In this document: one piece after another, positions 26,637 to 34,127 of the stretch | Numbering within the stretch: position 1 is the first letter of the stretch | Layout: every line of letters begins with the position of its first letter | Origin: Deltaproteobacteria bacterium | Lineage (GTDB): Bacteria; Desulfobacterota; Desulfobacteria; Desulfobacterales; Desulfosarcinaceae | Reading direction: 5' to 3' | Assembly (NCBI GenBank): GCA_020444075.1 | Contig: JAHLLR010000013.1 | Span: 28,015 to 92,014 of the forward strand | DNA length: 64,000 bases | Program-made: the position numbers and the translations under genes | The notes under the pieces: generated by a model | Databases searched by the model: none | The model's input: the letters and a program-made list of their open reading frames with translations, nothing else | What the model was told of the DNA's origin: nothing

Positions 26637-26843
26637 GTTCTTCTGCTTTTTCTTATAGTTACTTTACGTTAACGAATGCCTTGGCATATGGCATCCGTCG
26701 CAGTTATTGTCAACCGCTTTTTAAAATAAGGACCTTTGGTGATAATGGGCTTGACCCATTATTTTTTTAAACCGATGCAAAAAGAGACTTGACTTGAAGG
26801 CCGCTGTCATTATTGTCTTTCCCAAAAACCAAGGAGTGCAATC

Positions 26844-27053
26844 ATGCCGATCTTCGAGTACCAATGCAGAGCCTGCTGTAATCAATTCGAGCAACTGGTG
26901 TTTCCATCGGACACCGAATCTCCGGTATGCCCGGCCTGCAACTGCGGCGACGTGGAAAAGCTGATGTCAGCCGGTGCCGTCCGGCCCCATGGCATTCCCA
27001 CCGGCTCCGGTGGCTTCCAGCCTCCGGCGTGTAAACCATCGCCCGGTGGCTGA
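26844..27053 (+). CDS. FmdB-family zinc-ribbon protein
   Basis: 69-residue protein starting MPIFEYQCRACCNQFEQLV, the FmdB/CxxC_CxxC signature, with cysteine pairs CRAC and CPAC for a zinc ribbon, then a flexible Gly/Pro-rich tail. FmdB was named as a putative regulator of formamidase in Methylophilus; in anaerobes these tiny proteins are very common and their role is unclear. A good Shine-Dalgarno (AAGGAG) precedes the ATG. It converges on the SMUG1-like gene with a shared bidirectional terminator. Confidence 0.85.
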   Translation: MPIFEYQCRACCNQFEQLVFPSDTESPVCPACNCGDVEKLMSAGAVRPHGIPTGSGGFQPPACKPSPGG

Positions 27054-27093
27054 GGCATTTAACCCGCTTTTCCGGTTCGGGAAAGTACGCTTT

Positions 27094-27876
27094 TCAAGAA
27101 AAAGACCCGACTTCACGTCGGGCTTTCTCTTTTAAGCCAGGGAGGTCGATTCCCATGGCCGCCAGTTCCGATTCTACCCGCAGCATCCAGCCTTGATTGG
27201 CTTTTGGATTTGCCGGACTGGGGTGGGTAATTCTACCGATCTTCAGATCTATCCCCTTCAAGGCAATATTAATCCGTTTTTCAGCAAACCCCCCAATCCC
27301 CACCACCCACTGCGGTTTAAAAACTTCGATGGATCGTCGAAGTGCCTGGTCGCAAATCTGGAACAGCCGCTTTTTTTCATCGACCGGCAGTTTGTCCGGA
27401 GTGCAGTTACGGCCGCTTTCTTCCGTGAACACCAGGGGGCAGTAATTGAGAACGAAAAACTGTTTGAAAAATGCCTCCGGCTTTTCGTACCGGTATTTGG
27501 TCCACCCCCACAGCCGCTGACCGCTCACCTCCCTGCGCGTGCAGGAAAAGCCGGTTATTGGCCGTTTGGGGTGAACCTCAGCCGGCTGTGCGATACGGGT
27601 GTTGATTCTCATCCATCCATTCACCATCTCCACGTCACCAAATGGCACACCGGTCTGGGCCATGCCAAAGGGGCCGGGATTCATACCTACCAGAATCACC
27701 TCTTTGACCGTGTCGCCAAAACTGGCCACATAACGGTCATATCCGCGTCTCGCATAAACCAGCGGATTGTAGGTGTGAGTCACGGGAGCCGAAAACCTTA
27801 AGGGTCGGATCGATGCCACCAGATCGTCGGTAATCGAAGCGATGCGGGCCGCCACGATGCTGTCGACTGCCTCCAT
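27094..27876 (-). CDS. SMUG1-type uracil-DNA glycosylase
   Basis: Base excision repair enzyme removing uracil and oxidised pyrimidines. Motif 1 GMNPGPFGMAQTGVPFG (about residues 64-80) is the SMUG1 signature with the catalytic Asn, and the second motif HPSPANP (about 221-227) carries the catalytic His. 260 residues fits the family. SMUG1 is typical of animals but occurs in scattered bacteria, including Deltaproteobacteria (Geobacter-type). It starts 1 bp after the stop of the small lipoprotein gene. The terminator stem is embedded in its last codons, so the C-terminal sequence is constrained by RNA structure. Confidence 0.9.
   Translation of the reverse strand: MEAVDSIVAARIASITDDLVASIRPLRFSAPVTHTYNPLVYARRGYDRYVASFGDTVKEVILVGMNPGPFGMAQTGVPFGDVEMVNGWMRINTRIAQPAEVHPKRPITGFSCTRREVSGQRLWGWTKYRYEKPEAFFKQFFVLNYCPLVFTEESGRNCTPDKLPVDEKKRLFQICDQALRRSIEVFKPQWVVGIGGFAEKRINIALKGIDLKIGRITHPSPANPKANQGWMLRVESELAAMGIDLPGLKEKARREVGSFS
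27101..27133. terminator. Bidirectional intrinsic terminator (overlaps the end of the SMUG1 gene)
   Basis: CCCGAC (27106-27111) pairs with GTCGGG (27117-27122), extended by AAAG/CTTT. The plus strand continues CTTTCTCTTTT and the minus strand TCTTTTTCTT, so it can end both the FmdB transcript and the oppositely oriented transcript. Its stem lies inside the last codons of the minus-strand gene. Confidence 0.75.
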
Positions 27877-27877
27877 T

Positions 27878-28294
27878 TTATCGGGCCACCTGAGCCATGG
27901 CCTGGGCCTGTGAGGTCATGGCCTGTTGAACCTTTGGGTCCATCATATACTTCACCGTTTTCATCATGGTCGTCTGAACATTTTGGCTCAGGTCGGCCAT
28001 TCGCTGCGAGACTTTTTCGAGCTCTTTCGGAAAGGCTTTGCCTGAAGCGAGTTCAGGAAAATTCTGATTCATCTCCTGAAGCCGGGGGGCCAGTGATTGC
28101 ATCTTCTCTGTGTAGCGGTTCATGGCGGACACCACTTCATCTGCACTGTCCGCCTTATCCATTTGAGCAACGTAATCTTCCATGGCATCGGCATAATCGT
28201 TCAAGGTGCTTTCAGCCTTGTCGTATTTGCCGCCACATGAAATTATCGCTGCGGATATTATGATCACCATCACCATCCATAACCTGTTTTTCAT
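27878..28294 (-). CDS. Small lipoprotein, helical, unknown function
   Basis: 138 residues with a signal peptide and lipobox IISC (Cys about 20). The mature part is almost wholly alpha-helical and acidic at first, with repeated amphipathic heptads (DYADAMEDYVAQMDKADSADEVVSAMNRYTEKM), and is Met- and Gln-rich at the C-terminus. No family is recognised. It starts after GGAA and its stop abuts the SMUG1 start, so the two are likely co-transcribed, although they share no obvious function. Confidence 0.7.
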   Translation of the reverse strand: MKNRLWMVMVIIISAAIISCGGKYDKAESTLNDYADAMEDYVAQMDKADSADEVVSAMNRYTEKMQSLAPRLQEMNQNFPELASGKAFPKELEKVSQRMADLSQNVQTTMMKTVKYMMDPKVQQAMTSQAQAMAQVAR

Positions 28295-28604
28295 GCTTCC
28301 CTGTTCCTTTCGATACCGTGCGGGTTAAAGGTTTACAACGTTTTCGAATAACAATAACCGGATGCGAAAAATCCCAAGATGAGAACAATAGCCCAACGCG
28401 TTTAATAATACAACCGGCGCACCGCCATTTCGTTTTGTTTCATCTTGCTTTTGCGCCGGTTACCTATTCTGGTCGATTGAGTTGTAACAATCAGATTTTC
28501 ATTGACTTTTCCAGTAGATGATGGTCCAACTTTCTCACTCCCAATCCAACGGGGATTTACTGATCGTCGCTTTCGAAATCCCATCTATTCAAACAGGACC
28601 GCCT
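28295..28604. promoter_or_regulatory. Divergent intergenic region with a 10-bp inverted repeat
   Basis: About 310 bp between the lipoprotein and the GAF/LuxR gene. AACCGGCGCA (28412-28421) and TGCGCCGGTT (28452-28461) form a perfect 10-bp inverted repeat with a 30-nt T-rich loop. It could be an operator with separated half-sites or a structured leader. No promoter is convincing. Confidence 0.4.
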
Positions 28605-29720
28605 ATGGCTAAAGTCAAATCACCGTCCACTGTCCCGTTTTCGGGAACGAAGACATTAAATGCCAAAAGATTGGAATTCGAAAACCGGAAACTGGTTCAA
28701 AAAAATGAGGAGTTGAAACAGAGAAACCGCGAACTGGACTTGATCATTCAATCCTTTCTCTCTATCAATTCCAGCCTCGAACTGGATCGAGTGCTTTCCA
28801 CAATTTTAGAAGCGATCAAAAACCTGTTTGGTGTCGTCGGCAGTTCCATCTGGCTTAAAGATCAGCAGACCGGAGAAGTGGTGTGCCGGCAGGCAGCCGG
28901 CTTCCAGCGGAATATCGTCAAAGGCTGGCGCCTGTCACCCGGTGAAGGAATTGCCGGCTGGGTCAGTTCCTATGGAGACAGCGTCATTTTGCCGGACACC
29001 CGAGAGGATATGCGCCACTTTCGAAAGGTCGCCGACACGATGCAGGTTGAGTTGCGCTCCCTCATCAGTGTGCCCATGCGGGTTAAAGGAGTGGTCATCG
29101 GCGCCCTGCAAGTGGTGGACAAGCAGGTGGGTCGTTTTGATGAATCCCATGCGACGTTGCTTGAAGCACTTGCCGATGCCTCGGCAACCGCCATCGAAAA
29201 TGCACAGCTTTTCGAGCAGGCCAATCGCGAGATTGTTGAAAGAAAACGGGCGCAAAAGAAGCTCAAAGATAATGAAAAGGAGTTGAAGGACAAAAGCGCT
29301 GCCTTGAAAGAGGTCAACACCGCGCTGAATGTGCTCCTGAAAAACAGGGAAGAAGACAAGGTTCACATGGAAGATATTATCGTGGCTAACGTAAAAGACC
29401 TGGTGCTGCCTTTTCTGGAGAAACTCAGTCGAAGCCAGCTGGATGAAAAACAGGCCACTTATGTAGACATCATCCAGGCCAACATTTCCAATATCGTATC
29501 CCCCTTCCTGCGCCAGATTCCCATGAAGTTTTTTGATCTGACCCCTACTGAAATCCAGATTGCTGACCTGGTCCGCAAAGATAAAACCACCAAAGAGATC
29601 GCACAGATCCTGAATGCCTCCGCAAAAACCATCGAAGCCCACCGCAATCGCCTGAGAAAGAAACTGGGATTGACCAATCAGAGGATCCAGCTCCGCGACT
29701 ATTTGATGACCCTGGTATAG
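28605..29720 (+). CDS. GAF-domain LuxR-type transcription regulator
   Basis: 371 residues from ATG 28605, which has AGGA 6 nt upstream; the track start (28518) lacks one. Order: N-terminal coiled coil (KRLEFENRKLVQKNEELKQRN), GAF domain (about 55-205; LFGVVGSSIWLKD, LISVPMRVKGVVIGALQVVDK), a second coiled coil (about 205-260), a helical domain, and a C-terminal LuxR/GerE HTH (about 310-371; LTPTEIQIADLVRKDKTTKEIAQILNASAKTIEAHR). It senses an unknown small molecule through GAF. This GAF-coil-LuxR layout is frequent in Deltaproteobacteria, often near histidine kinases; a lone response regulator follows on the opposite strand. Confidence 0.82.
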   Translation: MAKVKSPSTVPFSGTKTLNAKRLEFENRKLVQKNEELKQRNRELDLIIQSFLSINSSLELDRVLSTILEAIKNLFGVVGSSIWLKDQQTGEVVCRQAAGFQRNIVKGWRLSPGEGIAGWVSSYGDSVILPDTREDMRHFRKVADTMQVELRSLISVPMRVKGVVIGALQVVDKQVGRFDESHATLLEALADASATAIENAQLFEQANREIVERKRAQKKLKDNEKELKDKSAALKEVNTALNVLLKNREEDKVHMEDIIVANVKDLVLPFLEKLSRSQLDEKQATYVDIIQANISNIVSPFLRQIPMKFFDLTPTEIQIADLVRKDKTTKEIAQILNASAKTIEAHRNRLRKKLGLTNQRIQLRDYLMTLV

Positions 29721-29868
29721 CTGCTTGGTAAGGTTGCCAATGAATTTTTAAGAGGTCGGACGATTTGCATCAAGATTGTGATAGTTGGCAATAGTTCCCC
29801 GAATTTGGCCCAAGGCCGGCGAATTAAAATTCGTCCTTTTCAAATTTGAAGATCCGCGCCGATACCGA

Positions 29869-30249
29869 TCAGGGCAATCCCGGCCCAATGAGTTCGCGAA
29901 TCTTTTCTACCAGCTGGATATTGGAAAACGGTTTGGTGATGTAGGCATCTGCCCCCATGGCGATTCCCTTGGCCATGTCGGCATCCCTGTTTTTGGCCGT
30001 AAGAAAGATGATTCGGATGGATTCCCATTCAGCGCGCTGTCGAATCATCTGGTAGATCTCATACCCATCCAGATCCGGAAGCATGATATCCAGCAGAATC
30101 AGGTCGGGCCGAACCTCGGCGATTTTTTCGATGGCTTCCTTGCCGCTCTGGGCCAATTTGGGCACATACCCTTCCTTTTCCATGAGAAACTGTAATGGCA
30201 CCAGAATGCTCAATTCGTCATCCACAATGAGAATCGTTTTTCGATGCAT
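29869..30249 (-). CDS. Stand-alone response regulator receiver (CheY-like)
   Basis: 126 residues made of a single receiver domain: acidic pair D10/D11 (VDDE), phosphoacceptor D54 (LLDIMLPD), T84 (FLTAK) and K106 (ITKPFS), all canonical. It has no output domain. ATG 30249 is preceded by GGGAG. It converges on the GAF/LuxR gene, and neither flank has a histidine kinase, so its partner is unknown; the hybrid kinase at 34128 is one candidate. Confidence 0.9.
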   Translation of the reverse strand: MHRKTILIVDDELSILVPLQFLMEKEGYVPKLAQSGKEAIEKIAEVRPDLILLDIMLPDLDGYEIYQMIRQRAEWESIRIIFLTAKNRDADMAKGIAMGADAYITKPFSNIQLVEKIRELIGPGLP

Positions 30250-30422
30250 TCGACTGCTCCCAAGGACGTCATGGTATCCCGTTCAAATCTTGAATATGAA
30301 ATATTTCTTCAACGTAAAAACGGATTTGGCTTCAGTATAGTGGATTTTGGATGGATGCACAATCGGTTGCGAAAAAAATCGAGGGGACGGGCATGGCGCA
30401 GGCAATCGTGGTTGAACGAGGC

Positions 30423-31403
30423 TTAACGTTCTTCTGGAACAGGTAGCTGGGGGCATTCCCATCTGTCCTGACCGTCAAACACCGCTGCCACAACCTGACG
30501 GTAATGGTCCAAGGAGTCAGCCTTCCGGATTTGTTTCATTATTTGCCGACCCTCCGGGAAATCCGCAGTAAAATAGCGCCAGAATCCTTTCATTCGATCC
30601 AAAACATGGCCCGGTCCGGAAAACAGGCGGCTGTATCCGGCCACCAGATCATCGTGAAATCTCTCAAAACGGGTGGTCCTGCTGCCGATCAGCCGGCCTT
30701 GTGATTGGATCATTTCCGGAAGAAATGGGTTGGCGAGAAGCCCTCGCCCCAGCATCCAGCCGGATACCGTCGGAAATCCGGATTCCAGAAATTTAAACGT
30801 GGCAGGATCATTGATATCGCCGTTGTAAACCACAGGATGGGAGAGACGTGTCAGAATAACCTGGAAAGCCTTGAGATCCACATTTCCCGTATACATCTGC
30901 ACACCGGTTCGCGGATGAACGATCACTCGAGCGAGTGGGTAACGGTTGAAAACCGGGATAAGTTGCTCCATTTCGTCGGCTGAAAAACGTCCCAATCGGG
31001 TTTTGATGGACAGGCTGCCGGAAAATCCGCGAAACGTCTGATCGAGCATGCGGTCGATCAGTTCCGGGTGTGGCAGCAGTCCTGAACCACGCATTTTTTT
31101 GGCTACCATGGGGAAAGGGCACCCCAGATTCCAGTTGATTTCCCTGTATCCCAGATCGACGAGCGTGTTGGCCAGGCAGATGAACTCGTCTGGGCGGTTA
31201 CTCAGAATCTGGGGAACGACCGGCATGGCTCGATTGTCGGCCGGCGACAGATCCTTCAGATGGGAGGGTTTAATGCGCCGGCCCTTTATCGACGTCACAA
31301 ACGGCGCCACCGCCTCTTCGATCCCTTGAAAATGGCGGTGAAAGGCATTTCTGAATACCGCATCGGTAAAGCCGCGTAACGGAGCGAGAATTAAGTGTTT
31401 CAT
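30423..31403 (-). CDS. dus: tRNA-dihydrouridine synthase family protein
   Basis: FMN-dependent reductase of tRNA uridines. 326 residues from ATG 31403: LAPLRGFTDAVFRN at the FMN barrel start, INWNLGCPFP with the catalytic Cys, SIKTRLG, VIVHPRTGVQMYTG with the conserved His-x-Arg, and NGDIND with SGWMLGRGLLANPF for phosphate binding. It is closest to DusC-like shorter enzymes. The track's ATG 31418 would overlap the radical SAM gene; 31403 lies 2 bp after its stop. No strong Shine-Dalgarno, so translation may be coupled. Confidence 0.88.
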   Translation of the reverse strand: MKHLILAPLRGFTDAVFRNAFHRHFQGIEEAVAPFVTSIKGRRIKPSHLKDLSPADNRAMPVVPQILSNRPDEFICLANTLVDLGYREINWNLGCPFPMVAKKMRGSGLLPHPELIDRMLDQTFRGFSGSLSIKTRLGRFSADEMEQLIPVFNRYPLARVIVHPRTGVQMYTGNVDLKAFQVILTRLSHPVVYNGDINDPATFKFLESGFPTVSGWMLGRGLLANPFLPEMIQSQGRLIGSRTTRFERFHDDLVAGYSRLFSGPGHVLDRMKGFWRYFTADFPEGRQIMKQIRKADSLDHYRQVVAAVFDGQDRWECPQLPVPEER

Positions 31404-31405
31404 CG

Positions 31406-33268
31406 TTACTGTCGCCATGAAACGGGAAAAGCCAGGCTCAGGTAGCAGTCGTTTTCTTCGAACATCAGCCTTTTTTTAACCATGGATTTGAAAAAAGCGG
31501 CGACCTGTTCCGGGCTGTGAGCGTCAAACCTTCCAGCCACCTGTGCGAGGGTGCGGGGGATATGGCAATAGCGATAGATTTCGGCGGAGATCCCCGTGAG
31601 CCGATGCTTGACGGTGGGTTGGGTCGGGAAGCGCTGGTCAATAATTATAAACCGGCCGCCATCGCGAAAGGCCAACGGGGGGATGCCGGCGGTCTGCCGC
31701 ACCATGATGTCGTAGTCTTTTTGCCATTGACGGGTTTCTTTTTCCACTGATCGCCATAGATTCTGCTGCCGTTTCCGATCGCCGCGATAACCTTGAATCA
31801 TGAAACGAAACCCCGCGACCACCGCCTCCGGGAAAAGTTTTTTCAAGTTGGGATGATTGCAAACGGACCGGATATGAAATCGCCGTGCGAATCGATATAC
31901 CGGACTTTCCAGGCCCAACCAGAAACTGACGGTTTTCAGGGGACGGTACCAGCGGACAAATTCAAGCGCATGAAGCGTTTCCATTACATCGATGTCATCG
32001 CTGTCGGGAAAATGGAGCATCAGGTTGGACGCGTTGATGATGCCCATGGCCTCACAATGTTTCATCAGGCTCAGGTTGTCGATGACCCGGAACCCTTTGT
32101 TCATCTTTGCGAGCAGTCGGCTGGATAGCGCTTCGATTCCTACCTGAACCGTTTCCAGGCCGGCCTGCTTCATTTTTCGGAGCAGTTCCGGTGGAGTATT
32201 CGCCCTCAACTCTGCAAAAATGGACAAATCCCGATCCAATTCCCGGATCCCGTCGAAGATGGACGCGGCCTGGTTTATGGGGAAGGCATTGTCGGCAAAG
32301 GCCAGGGAAAGTACCTGATGCCGTCGGACAAGGTGATCCACCTCCCGGATTACTTGTTCCGGCGGTTTGGTGCGATATCCCTGCCACTGAAGGTTCAGGT
32401 TGCAGAAGGCACACCCCTTGAACTGGCCGGTGGTATCATTTCGGTGCCACCAGCATCCCCGAGAGGCTTCGATGGGGAGGATGGGAAAAAAGCGTCGCTG
32501 TGGAGAAAACCCGGCCAGCATGTTAAAGTAATCGTCGTAATCGGGCACGGGCAGGCTTCCCAGGCGACTGAGTTGGGAGAACTTAACCTTGTGCTCAGGC
32601 TGGGTTTCGGTAGCAAGGATCCCGTCCGGAAGCCTTCCTGCAGACCGTGAACCAATATTTACCAGCTGGCGCAAAAGACCCAATAAAGGTCGCTCTCCCT
32701 CCCCCACCACCAGATAATCGATATAAGGAAATACTTTCAACAGATCGGCAGATCGTTCTCCGGAGAAAGAAGAACCGCCCACAACTACCGGCAGCGAGGG
32801 GCAGCTGGCCTTGATTTGCGAGATCAGGTAAAGGGAGGCGGTCATCTGGCAAAATGAGACGGTGAAACCGACCAGTTTAAAAGCAGACCAGTTGATTCGC
32901 TGGAGCCAGTTGTCCATGACCGTTTTAACCTGGCGAACCAACCGCCGAAACTCATCGGGTGCATGGTCCCCGTGTTTAAGCGTGCTGGTGTATAACGATT
33001 CTGCCAGATGAGCGCGATCGGGATAGAGCAGTGCCGAAAAGACGGCCTCGGCCCGCCAGACCCGCCGGGAAACACCTTGATAACGCTCGAATCCCAATGC
33101 ATGGGCCACCTCCAGAAAAAGGTGGCAGGCCTCTGTCTGTACGTGCGGTTCCTTGGCGGAAAGGTAGGCTTTCAACGCTCCCAACGACAAGGATGGACGG
33201 TTGAACAGCGGCCAGGGTGCGGAAACCAGGAGCACCCGTCCCTTGCTGGACGTTGGTTCTGATGGCAT
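31406..33268 (-). CDS. B12-binding radical SAM RiPP-type C-methyltransferase
   Basis: 620 residues. The N-terminus (VLLVSAPWPLFNRPSLSLGALKAYL) and a cobalamin-binding Rossmann region (about 1-220; VVVGGSSFSGER, YLVVGEGERPLLGLL) are typical of the RiPP maturation radical SAM protein 1 family. The radical SAM core follows with SRGCWW, C272, then C286 and C289 (GCAFCNLN), giving CX13CX2C, longer than the CX7CX2C I expect in this family. A C-terminal domain (about 530-610) may recognise a peptide. It sits 12 bp after a lipoprotein gene and 2 bp before dus. No precursor peptide was recognised beside it, so substrate and product are unknown. Confidence 0.82.
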   Translation of the reverse strand: MPSEPTSSKGRVLLVSAPWPLFNRPSLSLGALKAYLSAKEPHVQTEACHLFLEVAHALGFERYQGVSRRVWRAEAVFSALLYPDRAHLAESLYTSTLKHGDHAPDEFRRLVRQVKTVMDNWLQRINWSAFKLVGFTVSFCQMTASLYLISQIKASCPSLPVVVGGSSFSGERSADLLKVFPYIDYLVVGEGERPLLGLLRQLVNIGSRSAGRLPDGILATETQPEHKVKFSQLSRLGSLPVPDYDDYFNMLAGFSPQRRFFPILPIEASRGCWWHRNDTTGQFKGCAFCNLNLQWQGYRTKPPEQVIREVDHLVRRHQVLSLAFADNAFPINQAASIFDGIRELDRDLSIFAELRANTPPELLRKMKQAGLETVQVGIEALSSRLLAKMNKGFRVIDNLSLMKHCEAMGIINASNLMLHFPDSDDIDVMETLHALEFVRWYRPLKTVSFWLGLESPVYRFARRFHIRSVCNHPNLKKLFPEAVVAGFRFMIQGYRGDRKRQQNLWRSVEKETRQWQKDYDIMVRQTAGIPPLAFRDGGRFIIIDQRFPTQPTVKHRLTGISAEIYRYCHIPRTLAQVAGRFDAHSPEQVAAFFKSMVKKRLMFEENDCYLSLAFPVSWRQ

Positions 33269-33280
33269 GATCGCCGGCAG

Positions 33281-33733
33281 TTATCCCGCCAGCCCGGATC
33301 GAGCCAGCAGGTGTTGGGCCCGCCGGTCGGCGGACATAGTAACATTATTGATGAGGTGTCTGAATTTAAACCACCGATATGAGGCTGTATTTTCGAATCC
33401 ACTGATACACCTTCCCGGAGGCAGCGGGTCGCCGTATCCGGAAAGCAGGGTCAGGTGCATCCGACCGTTTTTCACCACGACCGCCAGGCTGTTTTTTTTC
33501 AAGGCTTCATATTGACCGTCCAAGGCGATAGATACCCGGGTAACACCATTGCCCCATTCACGTGAAAGAACCCGACCGACTACGGTTCCCATGTAAACCA
33601 CCGATGAATCGAAGATGGCCGGTTCACCATTAAACATGACACCCACCCCGGACGAATTTCCGATCTGTTCTACAGAACAGCCGGTCAGTCCCGCTATCAC
33701 CACCATCAATAAAAAAATTACCAATTTTTTCAT
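33281..33733 (-). CDS. MlaD/MCE-like lipoprotein
   Basis: 150 residues, signal peptide with lipobox LTGC (Cys about 19). The mature part has an MCE/MlaD-like core: VMFNGEPAIFDSSVVYMGTVVGRVLSREW followed by ALKKNSLAVVVKNGRMHL, i.e. a strand-rich domain in which 'v.y.G..vG.V' repeats the motif of substrate-binding proteins for phospholipid transport. GGGGGG precedes the ATG. First gene in a lipoprotein-radical SAM-dus run. It has no permease or ATPase neighbour, so transport is not certain. Confidence 0.6.
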   Translation of the reverse strand: MKKLVIFLLMVVIAGLTGCSVEQIGNSSGVGVMFNGEPAIFDSSVVYMGTVVGRVLSREWGNGVTRVSIALDGQYEALKKNSLAVVVKNGRMHLTLLSGYGDPLPPGRCISGFENTASYRWFKFRHLINNVTMSADRRAQHLLARSGLAG

Positions 33734-34127
33734 TATCCCCCCAAATCAAAAGCTGTCATCCGGCAAGCGACGCGAAAACGAAGGTAACGGGCGGTAAAAG
33801 GAAGCTCTTTATAACGCTAAAGCGAATTTTCATCAACCCGAAAGCATTGTGACAAACCTTATTTTTGGGTTGGGAAACCTCTCCACGGGAAGCCATCGAT
33901 GATCTTCCCATCGAATCGAGCTTCCCGAATTTCCATTCGCTTTCATACCTGATCCCTGAAGGCAATGATTGATTTTTTACTTGAAAGCTTAGACCTCCCC
34001 ATATACATCAATCCCAGTCCGATTAAGTGTGAGGTCCGACCAGGACCAACCACGTCGGGCAGCGGATTTAACTGAATTCACAGTTTCTTTAAACCTGACC
34101 CAACCCCTACCGACCTGTGGGAAAACT
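33734..34127. promoter_or_regulatory. Divergent intergenic region with an inverted repeat
   Basis: About 390 bp between the MCE-like lipoprotein and the hybrid kinase. CGGGAAGC (33886-33893) and GCTTCCCG (33920-33927) form an 8-bp inverted repeat, with CGAT/ATCG partly pairing inside. The 69-aa minus ORF at 33756-33965 ends with a signal peptide-like stretch but has no recognised family or Shine-Dalgarno. No promoter is convincing. Confidence 0.3.

Noticed and set aside
33756-33965. 69-aa minus ORF near the radical SAM gene, considered as a RiPP precursor
   Set aside because: It ends with a signal peptide-like stretch, has no Shine-Dalgarno and no leader/core pattern; it is also separated from the methyltransferase by the lipoprotein gene.
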